Source: Gemmatimonadota bacterium (GTDB taxonomy: Bacteria; Latescibacterota; UBA2968; UBA8231). From it: a stretch of 18,447 nucleotides of DNA. The notes under the pieces are model-generated. The model made no database searches and was not told the DNA's origin. It saw only the letters and a list, made by a program, of their open reading frames with translations. This document shows positions 1 through 6,516 of this stretch, one piece after another. Location: assembly GCA_028875335.1 (NCBI GenBank), contig JAPPEF010000315.1, positions 1-18,447 of the forward strand. Reading direction: 5' to 3'. Position 1 is the first letter of the stretch; every line of letters begins with the position of its first letter. Both the position numbers and the translations under genes were made by a program.

Positions 1-74
1 CCTCCTTACTTGGTGGTTTGGAGAGATAAATAAAGGGTACAAGGCCAGCACTTGGTTTAACGGGTATGAGATAA

Positions 75-761
75 TCTCAAGCTACGACCCGCGTTTACCA
101 GTTAGCCGATACACATAAAGAGTTCATCCAAGACATCACCTACGCTACCAACAGTCAGAATCCAGTGGATCTCAAGGATTTGCGATCCAATGATGAGATA
201 CAGAAGCAGTTAGAACTGGGCCTATCTGGTCTGGGCTATACATACAAACGCCAGAGGGAGGAAGGTGGAGGTGGATCGTCGGTTATCACTAGTTCGATTA
301 TGGCAGAAGCCGTGCTTGCAATCTGGCGAGAAAGGCCGCATCAAGCCAAGTTTCGCCACAAAGAGCATTTTGGAAAACTGTACGAGGATATCTTTAAACA
401 ACTCAACGCGGCTCAGGCATTGCTTGCGGTCTTGATTTTCAGGGCTGTCGAGAACGAAAGGAAACGCCCGACAACGGTAACACAGCCGGACTTTCTGCCC
501 TATTCATCCCACTACATCGCCATGTTGATCGGGCGCAATCTCTTAAAAGATAAGGGGATCTCCCTCGATCAAGTTTCCCATCAAAATATTCAGAAACTCT
601 TAACGGCGCTTGAGGACAAGCAACCTCAATACCATGAGGATGCCATCCAATCCCTAGAAAATGCGTTAAAGGCTTGCTACGGAGACAGGAATGTTTCGCT
701 CCAGCAGTTGTCGGCAACCTTCAGGCGCGGCGACCTACTGGAAATGCTCGACGATACCTAG
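75..761 (+). pseudogene. AIPR-family abortive infection protein, 3' part with disrupted 5' end
   Basis: The readable frame runs from just after a stop codon at 72-74 to the stop at 759-761. A GTG at 165 opens a 198-residue reading frame but has no ribosome binding site, and the similarity continues upstream of it. Translation from 75 gives TTRVYQLA, then TYATNSQNPVDLKDLRSND, then a helical segment with MAEAVLAIW and LNAAQALLAV. The run with TNSQNPV and DLRSND is the hallmark I associate with AIPR proteins, which are linked to phage-resistance abortive infection. The motif that normally precedes it (roughly I-V-N-G-x-Q-T) is split: IIS is read in the frame one base off (about 68-77) and QATTRV in the main frame. 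This indicates an indel near 72-80. Sequence upstream of position 1 is not visible, so the N-terminal half may lie outside the window in another frame. I regard it as a broken gene. Confidence 0.6.
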
Positions 762-792
762 CATATGAAGCCGTAGATGTTTGACGACTTAA

Positions 793-1005
793 AACAAGCT
801 CGATTTCGCTCTTGAACGCCCACCCGTCTCTAAAATCTCTGCCGCAGAGCAATGTCCGTTTATCCGCTTGGTCGACCACATCCTGACGGCTAAAGAGACC
901 AACTCGTCGTCGGACACCAGCGATCAGGAAGCAGAAATAGACCGACTGGTCTATGCTCTGTACGGCCTGACGGACGAGGAGGTTGTGGCGGTGGAGGGGC
1001 GGTGA
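793..1005 (+). pseudogene. C-terminal remnant of a restriction-methylase (Eco57I/TaqI-like specificity end)
   Basis: An open frame of about 70 codons runs from after a stop at 790-792 to TGA at 1003-1005, with no start codon or ribosome binding site that suits it. Its translation contains CPFIRLVDHILTAKE, then a polar linker, then EIDRLVYALYGLTDEEV close to the end. A phrase of the form EIDxLVYxLYGLTxEE followed by a few residues and the stop is the typical carboxy terminus of large type II/IIG restriction-methylase fusions (Eco57I and TaqI C-terminal specificity domain families). The catalytic body is absent: the bases just upstream (762-792) do not continue it in any frame. It is therefore a gene relic next to another damaged defence gene. 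The assignment rests on the tail motif only. Confidence 0.55.
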
Positions 1006-1042
1006 ATTGACGCCGGCGTTTCTGCAAGAATAAGGGGAGTAA

Positions 1043-1070
1043 TTGACACGAGACGATTCGCAGATAATCT
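1043..1070 (+). promoter_or_regulatory. Probable sigma70 promoter of the RHH antitoxin
   Basis: A perfect -35 hexamer TTGACA at 1043-1048 is followed after 16 bases by TAATCT (1065-1070), with an alternative GATAAT two bases earlier. The ribosome binding site AGGAG and the ATG at 1085 come immediately after. The TTG inside the -35 box also opens a longer in-frame reading of the antitoxin, which is therefore unlikely to be the true start. The -10 match is moderate. Confidence 0.45.
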
Positions 1071-1084
1071 ATAGGAGAAGCGAC

Positions 1085-1315
1085 ATGAGCCGAGTAGCTT
1101 TTCAGTTGTCCGATACAGTTTTTGAACGGCTACAAAAACTGGCTGCCCACACGGGACGCAGCGAAACCGAATACATGATTGAGGCTATCCGGGAGTATCT
1201 GGACGACCTCGAAGACTTCCATCTTGCCGAACAACGACTGAAGAATATTCACGAGGGAAAATCTCAGACTGTGCCCCTTGAGAAAGTCATGAAAGAGCAT
1301 GACTTGGCAGATTGA
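1085..1315 (+). CDS. Ribbon-helix-helix antitoxin (RelB/CopG-like)
   Basis: A 76-residue protein begins at the ATG preceded by AGGAG at about 1073-1077, 7 bases away. The N-terminal 45 residues fit a ribbon-helix-helix DNA-binding fold: a short strand (VAFQLSDTVFERL), then helices with LAAHTGRSETEYMIEAI and REYLDDLEDF. The acidic, helical C-terminus (HLAEQRLKNIHEGK, EKVMKEHDLAD) is the part that would wrap a toxin. Small RHH proteins of this kind are the antitoxins of RelE/ParE-type pairs and repress their own promoter. The gene end overlaps the start of a toxin-like remnant by 17 bases, the layout expected of such an operon. The antitoxin looks intact, so it may now be an orphan regulator. 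Confidence 0.8.
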   Translation: MSRVAFQLSDTVFERLQKLAAHTGRSETEYMIEAIREYLDDLEDFHLAEQRLKNIHEGKSQTVPLEKVMKEHDLAD

Positions 1316-1390
1316 GTTTGCCAAGGACGCTAGGACGCTGAGCGCGAATTGAAAAGAATAGATCGACAAGCGGCAATGAAAAGGAGATGG
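1299..1390 (+). pseudogene. Truncated, frameshifted RelE/ParE-type toxin remnant
   Basis: An ATG at 1299, inside the end of the antitoxin gene, opens MTWQIEFAKDAR and runs into TGA at 1350. From about 1337, the frame beginning with GAA TTG AAA continues the expected sequence: ERELKRIDRQAAMKR. Joined, the two pieces read as the N-terminus of a RelE/ParE mRNA-interferase-like toxin (strand, then the basic helix with ELKxxDxQ). Similarity stops near 1384, where the ribosome binding site of the next gene begins. The catalytic C-terminal part is missing, so no active toxin can be made. The piece is too short for a strong family call, but the position and overlap agree with it. Confidence 0.6.
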
Positions 1391-1394
1391 ACTC

Positions 1395-1637
1395 GTGATC
1401 AAGTCAACTCTAACCGATAAATGGCAAACCACCATCCCGGTCGAAGTCCGCAAGGCACTCCACCTCAAGCCTCGGCAGCAGCTCATCTATGAGTTGACTG
1501 ACGGTGCCGTTTTGGTGAAGCCCCAGCCCGAGACGCTCAAGGATCTATATGGCTGTCTTGCGGATGACAAACCCTCTGCATCCAAATCCGAGGAACGAGA
1601 AGCAGCACGCAAAGCAAGAGCGGCCAGATACGAATGA
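1395..1637 (+). CDS. AbrB/MazE/SpoVT-fold antitoxin
   Basis: An 80-residue protein starts with GTG at 1395, with AAGGAG at 1381-1386 spaced 8 bases. Residues 1-45 match the swapped-hairpin AbrB fold: KSTLTDKWQTTIPVEVRKAL followed by LKPRQQLIYELTDGAVLV. The pattern TxPxxVRxxLxLKPxxxL is diagnostic of MazE/VapB-type DNA-binding antitoxins. The remaining 35 residues are charged and helical (KSEEREAARKARAARYE) and would contact a toxin. The stop codon overlaps an ATG (ATGA at 1634-1637) that opens a PIN-toxin-like start which aborts after seven codons. This is therefore probably a VapB-like antitoxin that has lost its toxin. It may still act as an autorepressor. Confidence 0.8.
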   Translation: MIKSTLTDKWQTTIPVEVRKALHLKPRQQLIYELTDGAVLVKPQPETLKDLYGCLADDKPSASKSEEREAARKARAARYE

Positions 1638-1657
1638 TCAAGTATCTCAAACGATGA
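1634..1657 (+). pseudogene. Possible 5' stub of a PIN-domain (VapC-type) toxin
   Basis: An ATG overlapping the antitoxin stop by 4 bases gives MIKYLKR and then a stop at 1655-1657. VapC-type toxins commonly begin MIKYLLDTN or similar, with the first catalytic Asp just after this point. The match is only five residues and could be chance. The overlap geometry and the VapB-like neighbour are what make it worth listing. Confidence 0.35.
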
Positions 1658-1662
1658 TAGCA

Positions 1663-1674
1663 ATGAACGTTCAT
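1663..1674. repeat. 12-base perfect palindrome upstream of fic
   Basis: ATGAACGTTCAT is a perfect inverted repeat lying 30 to 50 bases upstream of the two candidate fic starts and just after the antitoxin gene. Its size and position would suit an operator for a small dimeric repressor, but nothing else supports that. Confidence 0.3.
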
Positions 1675-1724
1675 CAAAGTACTCGCCGCCATTCGCTCTC
1701 CGAGTGAGCGATTTCGCACCTAAA

Positions 1725-2786
1725 ATGAATTCTTTCCGCAACAACCGCCTACGCGACCACGAAACCCCCCTAAGCACGGTGTGGCTGCTCAACGACATCG
1801 CCGAGTCAAGGGGCAAACAGGAGCTATTCACGCGCCAGTCGCCACAAGCTCTCAAAGCGCTCCGCGACACGGCTGTCATTCAGAGTGCTGAATCCTCCAA
1901 CCGCATCGAGGGAGTGACGGTCGCACAAGCCCGCCTTTATCCGCTAGTGCTCGGCCAAGCGAAACCCCGTGATCGCTCCGAGCAGGAGGTGCAAGACTAT
2001 CGCCGCGCCTTGAACGAGATTCACTCCGACTACGCCGCGCTTTCTATCACGCCGGACACCCTGCAACGCCTACATGCCTTTTGCCAATCCGCCAGCGGCG
2101 ACGCGGGCCAATTCAAACGAGTCGATAACGATATCGTGGAATTCCTGCCCGGACAGGCCCCGGTCGTCCGGTTCCTCTGCGTTAAGGCTGCGGAGACCCC
2201 TGCGGCTGTAGAAGAACTCTGCCAGTATTACCAGCATGCCCTCGACCAAGAGAATATCCCGCCGCTCATCGCTATCGCCGCCCTCGTCTTGGATTTTCTT
2301 TGCATCCATCCTTTCCGAGACGGCAACGGCCGCGTGTCTCGACTGCTCACCCTGTTGGCGCTCTACCAGCACGGCTACGAGGTTGGTCGCTACATCAGCT
2401 TGGAACGCCTCGTTGAGGAATCCCGGGAGTCTTACTACGAATGCCTCCGGCTCAGTTCACAGCACTGGCACGATGGTAAACACGAACTGACGCCTTGGTT
2501 TAACTTCCTCTTTGCGATCATCCGCCGTGCTTACGTCGAGTTCGAAGAACGAGCCGGTCAGATCAAGGCTCCAAGAGGTGCCAAGTCCGAGCGGGTGCTC
2601 GCCGCGATTCGCGCCCAACCGGGCGAATTCCGCCTGAGCGACTTAGAACGCGATTGTCCCGGCGTTGGCCGCGAATGGATTCGCACTCTCTTAGCGGAGC
2701 TAAAGAAATCCGGCGATGTAGCTTGCAGCGGCCGCGGCCCGGGTGCGCGTTGGCGTTTTCTCGGGAATAAGGGTAGTAACGCTTGA
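1725..2786 (+). CDS. Class II Fic-domain protein AMP-transferase
   Basis: Fic proteins transfer AMP (sometimes another nucleotide moiety) from ATP to hydroxyl side chains of target proteins. The ATG at 1725 gives 353 residues; an in-frame GTG at 1704 would add seven, and neither has a clear ribosome binding site. The catalytic motif HPFRDGNGR is at residues 195-203 and is complete, including the catalytic His and the Gly-Asn-Gly anion loop. The autoinhibitory motif (S/T)xxxE(G/N) is present as SNRIEG at residues 58-63, ahead of the Fic core. This makes it a class II Fic protein, expected to be restrained by its own N-terminal helix. The last ~70 residues (ERVLAAIRAQ, LSDLERDCPGVGREWIRTLL) look like a winged helix. 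The gene ends KGSNA, just before a frameshifted repeat tail. It lies directly downstream of toxin-antitoxin debris; Fic proteins often travel with such genes. Confidence 0.85.
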   Translation: MNSFRNNRLRDHETPLSTVWLLNDIAESRGKQELFTRQSPQALKALRDTAVIQSAESSNRIEGVTVAQARLYPLVLGQAKPRDRSEQEVQDYRRALNEIHSDYAALSITPDTLQRLHAFCQSASGDAGQFKRVDNDIVEFLPGQAPVVRFLCVKAAETPAAVEELCQYYQHALDQENIPPLIAIAALVLDFLCIHPFRDGNGRVSRLLTLLALYQHGYEVGRYISLERLVEESRESYYECLRLSSQHWHDGKHELTPWFNFLFAIIRRAYVEFEERAGQIKAPRGAKSERVLAAIRAQPGEFRLSDLERDCPGVGREWIRTLLAELKKSGDVACSGRGPGARWRFLGNKGSNA

Positions 2787-2812
2787 GTGAGGGTAGTAAT
2801 AAGGGTATTAAC
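2769..2812 (+). repeat. 12-base repeat tail at the 3' end of fic, frameshifted
   Basis: Three imperfect 12-base units are visible: AAGGGTAGTAAC (2769-2780), GAGGGTAGTAAT (2789-2800) and AAGGGTATTAAC (2801-2812). They encode KGSN, EGSN and KGIN, and the last is followed by TGA. The spacing between the first and second units is 8 bases rather than a multiple of 3, so the current fic frame stops at 2784-2786 and the later units fall in another frame. A small deletion in an originally longer repeat tail is the simplest explanation. Confidence 0.65.
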
Positions 2813-2889
2813 TGAAATCCCGGCTGCGAGTTGTCCAAATGTTATATTAAATGACGGATCACGCATCCAACTCCTAACCAAGAGCATCC

Positions 2890-3900
2890 ATGACCACTCT
2901 GTTCGTCACCGGCGGTGCCGGTTTCATCGGCTCCAATTTTATTCGCTACTGGCTATCGACCTACCCCGACGACCGCATTGTCAACTACGACCTGCTCACC
3001 TACGCCGGCAACTTGGCCAGCCTGCAGGACGTGGAAGAAGACTACGGCGACCGCTACACTTTTGTCCGCGGCGATATTCAGAATGCCGATCTGACCCGCC
3101 ATCTTTTTGAAGTCCACCGCCCCGACTACGTGGTCAACTTTGCCGCGGAATCGCACAATAGCTTGGCCATTGTCAATCCCTCGGCCTTTTTCCAGGCCAA
3201 TGTCGTGGGGACGCAAAAGCTGTTGCAGGCCGCGGCCGATGCCCAAGTGCCGCGCTTCCATCACATTTCCACCTGTGAAGTGTACGGCGATTTGGCCCTC
3301 GATTCGGACGAGTCCTTCAGTGAGGAATCGCCCTACCGGCCGCGCACTCCGTACAACGCGGCCAAGGCTGCCGCCGACTTGGCCGTGCGCGCTTATGGCC
3401 ACACCTTCGGCCTGCCTGTGACGCTGTCGAACTGCTCCAACAACTTCGGCCCCTATCAATTCCCGGAGAAAGTCATCCCCTTCTTCGTCGTCCGTCTGCT
3501 CACCGGCCAGAAGATGCCGCTGTACAAATCCAGCCAGAACCGCCGCGAGTGGCTCCACGTTGACGATCACTGCCGGGCTATCGACCTAGTGCTGAAAAAG
3601 GGCGAGATCGGCGAGACGTACAACGTTGGCAGCGGCATTGAAAAAGACGTCGAAACCATTGCCAACCTGATCCTCGACGCCTTGGGGCTGGACGCTGCGC
3701 ACAAAACCTACGTCGAAGACCGGCCCGGCCACGACCGGCGCTACCTACTCGATTCGACCAAAATCCGCACTCAACTAGGCTGGGAACCGCAAGTCGATTT
3801 TGCCCAGAGCTTCCGCGATACGGTCCACTGGTACCGCGACAACGAAGCTTGGTGGCGTCCCCTGCTAAAGAAAATCCAAGTCCGCGAAGAGGGCTGGTAA
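2890..3900 (+). CDS. RmlB-like NAD-dependent sugar-nucleotide 4,6-dehydratase, altered active site
   Basis: This 336-residue protein has the length and layout of dTDP-glucose 4,6-dehydratases, extended short-chain dehydrogenases that make 4-keto-6-deoxy sugar nucleotides. The NAD-binding glycine motif TGGAGFIGS is at residues 7-15. The catalytic YxxxK is YNAAK at 155-159. Family blocks NCSNNFGPYQFPEKVIP (about 181-197) and DRPGHDRRYLLDSTKI are present. Two positions differ from the RmlB norm: the Thr-Asp-Glu triad that supplies acid and base is T128-C129-E130, and the usual ESHVDRS is replaced by ESHNSLA near 87-93. The substrate or reaction may therefore differ. The ATG at 2890 has only a weak AAGAG upstream. 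It leads a three-gene operon, 14 bases ahead of the dehydratase gene, and is not flanked by rmlA, rmlC or rmlD. Confidence 0.8.
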   Translation: MTTLFVTGGAGFIGSNFIRYWLSTYPDDRIVNYDLLTYAGNLASLQDVEEDYGDRYTFVRGDIQNADLTRHLFEVHRPDYVVNFAAESHNSLAIVNPSAFFQANVVGTQKLLQAAADAQVPRFHHISTCEVYGDLALDSDESFSEESPYRPRTPYNAAKAAADLAVRAYGHTFGLPVTLSNCSNNFGPYQFPEKVIPFFVVRLLTGQKMPLYKSSQNRREWLHVDDHCRAIDLVLKKGEIGETYNVGSGIEKDVETIANLILDALGLDAAHKTYVEDRPGHDRRYLLDSTKIRTQLGWEPQVDFAQSFRDTVHWYRDNEAWWRPLLKKIQVREEGW

Positions 3901-3914
3901 AATAACGAGGTCGC

Positions 3915-5897
3915 ATGAGCACTGATTCCTTTGCAGAAATCGTCGGCGAGACCGACGATGAAATCTACCAAATCCGCACCCGCGCGCCCGGCCCCAGCGG
4001 CAAGCTGCCGCTGACCATAGAGCAAGTAGTAGAAGCGCCGAGCGGCCACATCTTTGGCTATAGCCAGAACGCGGGGATGGGCTGGAACCCCGACGAACTG
4101 GGCCGGGGAGAATTCCTCATCGTCAGCACGCAGGGCGGCATCCGCGCCCCGGATGGACGGCCGATCGCGCTGGGCTACCATACCGGCCATTGGGAAATCG
4201 GCCTGCTGATGGAAGCTGCGGCTGAGGAAATCCACCGCCGGGGCGGCATTCCCTTTGCCGCGTATTGCTCGGATCCGTGCGATGGCCGCACGCAGGGCAC
4301 GACGGGTATGTTCGACAGTCTGCCGTATCGCAACGACGCGGCCATGATCCTGCGCCGCTTGATCCGCTCGTTGCCGACGCGGCGCGGCGTGATGGGCGTG
4401 GGCACCTGCGACAAGGGATTGCCGGCAGTCCTCATCGCCCTAGCGGGTACGCCGGACCTGCCGGTCATTGTCGTGCCTGGCGGGGTGACCCTGCCGCCGG
4501 AAGAAGGCGAAGACGCGGGCAAGATCCAGTCGGCGGGTTCGCGGCTGGCGCAGGGAGAGATGGATATAGACGATTTTCAGGTGCTCGGCTGCCGGGCCTG
4601 CGCTACGCCGGGGGGCGGCTGCCAGTTTTTGGGGACTGCGGCCACGACTCAAGTTGTGGGTGAGGCGATGGGGCTATCGCTGCCGCATTCGGCGCTGGCC
4701 CCTTCGGGAGAAGCGGTCTGGCTCGATATGGCCGTGCGCTCGGCGATGGCGCTGATGGCGCTGGAGGCCGCGGGCATTCGCTCGCAGGAGTTGGTCACCG
4801 ATCAGGCGCTGCACAACGCCATGGTGGTCCACGCGGCTTTTGGCGGTTCGACGAACTTGATCCTGCACGTGCCGGCTATTGCCCATGCGGCTGGGCGGAA
4901 GCGGCCAGAGGTTGAGGATTGGGACCGGATCAACCGCGAGGTGCCGCGCTTAGTGGATGTGTTGCCCAACGGCCCTGAGTTCCACGTTACCGTGCGCGCC
5001 TTTTTGGCCGGTGGAGTGCCGGAGGTCATGTTGCACCTGCGCCGCTTGGGGCTGTTGGAGGAGGGGGTGATGACGGTTACGGGCCGCACGCTGGGCGAAA
5101 ATCTCGACTGGTGGGAGGATGCACCGCGCCGTCACCGCTTCCGCGAGGAACTGCGAAAGCTAGATGGGGTGGATCCAGACGACGTGATTATGGACGCCGA
5201 TCGCGCCCGCTCTAAGGGTTTGACTAGCACCATCTGCTTTCCGGTCGGCAACATCTCGCCCGAGGGCGCTGTCGTCAAAAGCACGGCCATTGACGCTTCC
5301 CTGCTCGACGCGCAAGGGATCTATCGGCACACGGGACCGGCGAAGATTTTTACCACCGAACGCGACACCATTGCCGCGATCAAGGACGGCAAGATCGAGC
5401 CGGGCGACGTGCTGGTGATGATTAGCTGCGGGCCGATGGGCACGGGGATGGAGGAAGTGGCGCAGGTTACGATTGCGCTCAAATACACGGATATCGGCAA
5501 GCGCGTGGCCCTGCTTACGGACGCGCGGTTTTCGGGATTTTCCTCCGGCCCTTGCATTGGGCACATCGGCCCGGAGGCCTTGGCTGGCGGACCAATTGGC
5601 AAGCTGCGGGACGGCGACTTGATCGCCATTGAAATCGACTGCCACAACCTGCGCGGACGCATCGATTTGGTCGGCTGCGAAGGCGAGGAGTTCGGTGCGG
5701 AGGAAGGCCAGCGGGTGCTGGCCGAGCGCACCTTGCGTCCCGACCTTGCGCCCGAAGCGGAGTTGCCCGACGACACTAAGCTGTGGGCGGCGCTGCAAAA
5801 CGTCGGTGGCGGCACTTGGGGCGGTTGCGTCTATGACGTGGACGCGATTGTCGCCACGCTTGAGGCGGGCCGCGAGGCGCTAAAGGAGACGTCGTGA
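3915..5897 (+). CDS. yjhG: D-xylonate dehydratase, YjhG/YagF type (IlvD/Edd family)
   Basis: This 660-residue protein matches E. coli YjhG (about 655 residues) along its whole length. YjhG dehydrates D-xylonate to 2-keto-3-deoxy-xylonate, using an iron-sulfur cluster and a divalent metal. Diagnostic blocks are [11 protein letters not shown] (52-62), [19 protein letters not shown] (119-137), [17 protein letters not shown] and LTDARFSG (534-541). Putative cluster cysteines are C122, C165 and C236. The serine of DARFSG (S540) is the likely catalytic base by analogy with dihydroxyacid dehydratase. The long [22 protein letters not shown] stretch separates this subfamily from IlvD and Edd. The ATG is preceded by GAGG at 3907-3910. 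The gene overlaps ubiX by 4 bases (GTGA), so the two are probably co-translated. No xylose dehydrogenase, aldolase or transporter is in the window, so substrate identity is inferred from subfamily only. Confidence 0.9.
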   Translation: MSTDSFAEIVGETDDEIYQIRTRAPGPSGKLPLTIEQVVEAPSGHIFGYSQNAGMGWNPDELGRGEFLIVSTQGGIRAPDGRPIALGYHTGHWEIGLLMEAAAEEIHRRGGIPFAAYCSDPCDGRTQGTTGMFDSLPYRNDAAMILRRLIRSLPTRRGVMGVGTCDKGLPAVLIALAGTPDLPVIVVPGGVTLPPEEGEDAGKIQSAGSRLAQGEMDIDDFQVLGCRACATPGGGCQFLGTAATTQVVGEAMGLSLPHSALAPSGEAVWLDMAVRSAMALMALEAAGIRSQELVTDQALHNAMVVHAAFGGSTNLILHVPAIAHAAGRKRPEVEDWDRINREVPRLVDVLPNGPEFHVTVRAFLAGGVPEVMLHLRRLGLLEEGVMTVTGRTLGENLDWWEDAPRRHRFREELRKLDGVDPDDVIMDADRARSKGLTSTICFPVGNISPEGAVVKSTAIDASLLDAQGIYRHTGPAKIFTTERDTIAAIKDGKIEPGDVLVMISCGPMGTGMEEVAQVTIALKYTDIGKRVALLTDARFSGFSSGPCIGHIGPEALAGGPIGKLRDGDLIAIEIDCHNLRGRIDLVGCEGEEFGAEEGQRVLAERTLRPDLAPEAELPDDTKLWAALQNVGGGTWGGCVYDVDAIVATLEAGREALKETS

Positions 5898-6514
5898 ACG
5901 GCAAGCAGATCGTCGTCGGCATTACCGGGGCCAGCGGCGCGCTCTACGCGGGTCGCCTGCTGCGCGCCTTGCTAATTGGCGGGCATCAAGTGCATTTGGT
6001 TCTATCCAAATACGGGCGCTACCTGCTCGTCGAAGAGTTGGGTTTCCGTCCTGACAAGGAGAGCTTGCGCGCGTTTGTAACGCGGTGCTACGGGGAGGAG
6101 ACCCAAGCTGGTGAATTGCGCGAGTACAATGCCAGCGACCTAGCGGCTCCCATCGCCAGTGGTTCGGTATCCATTGACGGTATGGTGGTGGTGCCTTGTT
6201 CGGTCAAGACGCTGTCGGGCATCGCTCGCGGGGCGTCTGCGAGCCTGATAGAGCGAGCGGCCGATGTTAGCCTCAAGGAGCGGCGACCGCTGGTGCTGGT
6301 GGTGCGCGAGACCCCGCTCAACCTGATTCAGTTGCGCAATATGACGGCAGCGGCCGAGGCCGGGGCCATCATTCTGCCGGCCATGCCAGCCTTCTACCAA
6401 AAGCCGCAGACCTTTGACGATTTGGGCGATTTTATTGCCGGTCGCATTTGCAACATGCTGCGGATCGAACACCAGCTCTTCCCGCCTTGGCAGGGCCCGG
6501 AAGGAAAAAAATAA
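5894..6514 (+). CDS. ubiX: UbiX-type flavin prenyltransferase
   Basis: UbiX joins a dimethylallyl group to reduced FMN, making the prenylated FMN cofactor used by UbiD-type decarboxylases. This 206-residue protein begins at a GTG overlapping the upstream stop. It shows [15 protein letters not shown] (about 9-23), the phosphate-binding [35 protein letters not shown], and PAFYQKPQT with the conserved Tyr. These are the FMN and dimethylallyl-phosphate binding residues, and all seem in place. The C-terminus is slightly longer than in E. coli ([13 protein letters not shown]). No UbiD homologue is visible in the window, so the consumer of the cofactor is unknown. Co-transcription with a xylonate-type dehydratase is not a usual arrangement. 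The stop lies two bases from the stop of the convergent rsmF-like gene, with no room for a terminator. Confidence 0.9.
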   Translation: MNGKQIVVGITGASGALYAGRLLRALLIGGHQVHLVLSKYGRYLLVEELGFRPDKESLRAFVTRCYGEETQAGELREYNASDLAAPIASGSVSIDGMVVVPCSVKTLSGIARGASASLIERAADVSLKERRPLVLVVRETPLNLIQLRNMTAAAEAGAIILPAMPAFYQKPQTFDDLGDFIAGRICNMLRIEHQLFPPWQGPEGKK

Positions 6515-6516
6515 TT

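Noticed and set aside
1043..1084. Earlier TTG start for the RHH antitoxin
   Set aside because: That TTG is part of a perfect TTGACA -35 box, while the ATG at 1085 has a well-spaced AGGAG.
2787..3110. A 107-codon frame bridging the fic 3' end and the RmlB-like gene
   Set aside because: Most of it is the RmlB-like gene in another frame; the part before 2890 is the repeat tail of fic.
2953..3570. Minus-strand open frame of 205 codons within the RmlB-like gene
   Set aside because: Antisense shadow of a GC-rich gene; no ribosome binding site or motif.
5160..5798. Minus-strand open frame of 212 codons within yjhG
   Set aside because: It mirrors the codon pattern of the well-conserved dehydratase and has no recognisable domain.
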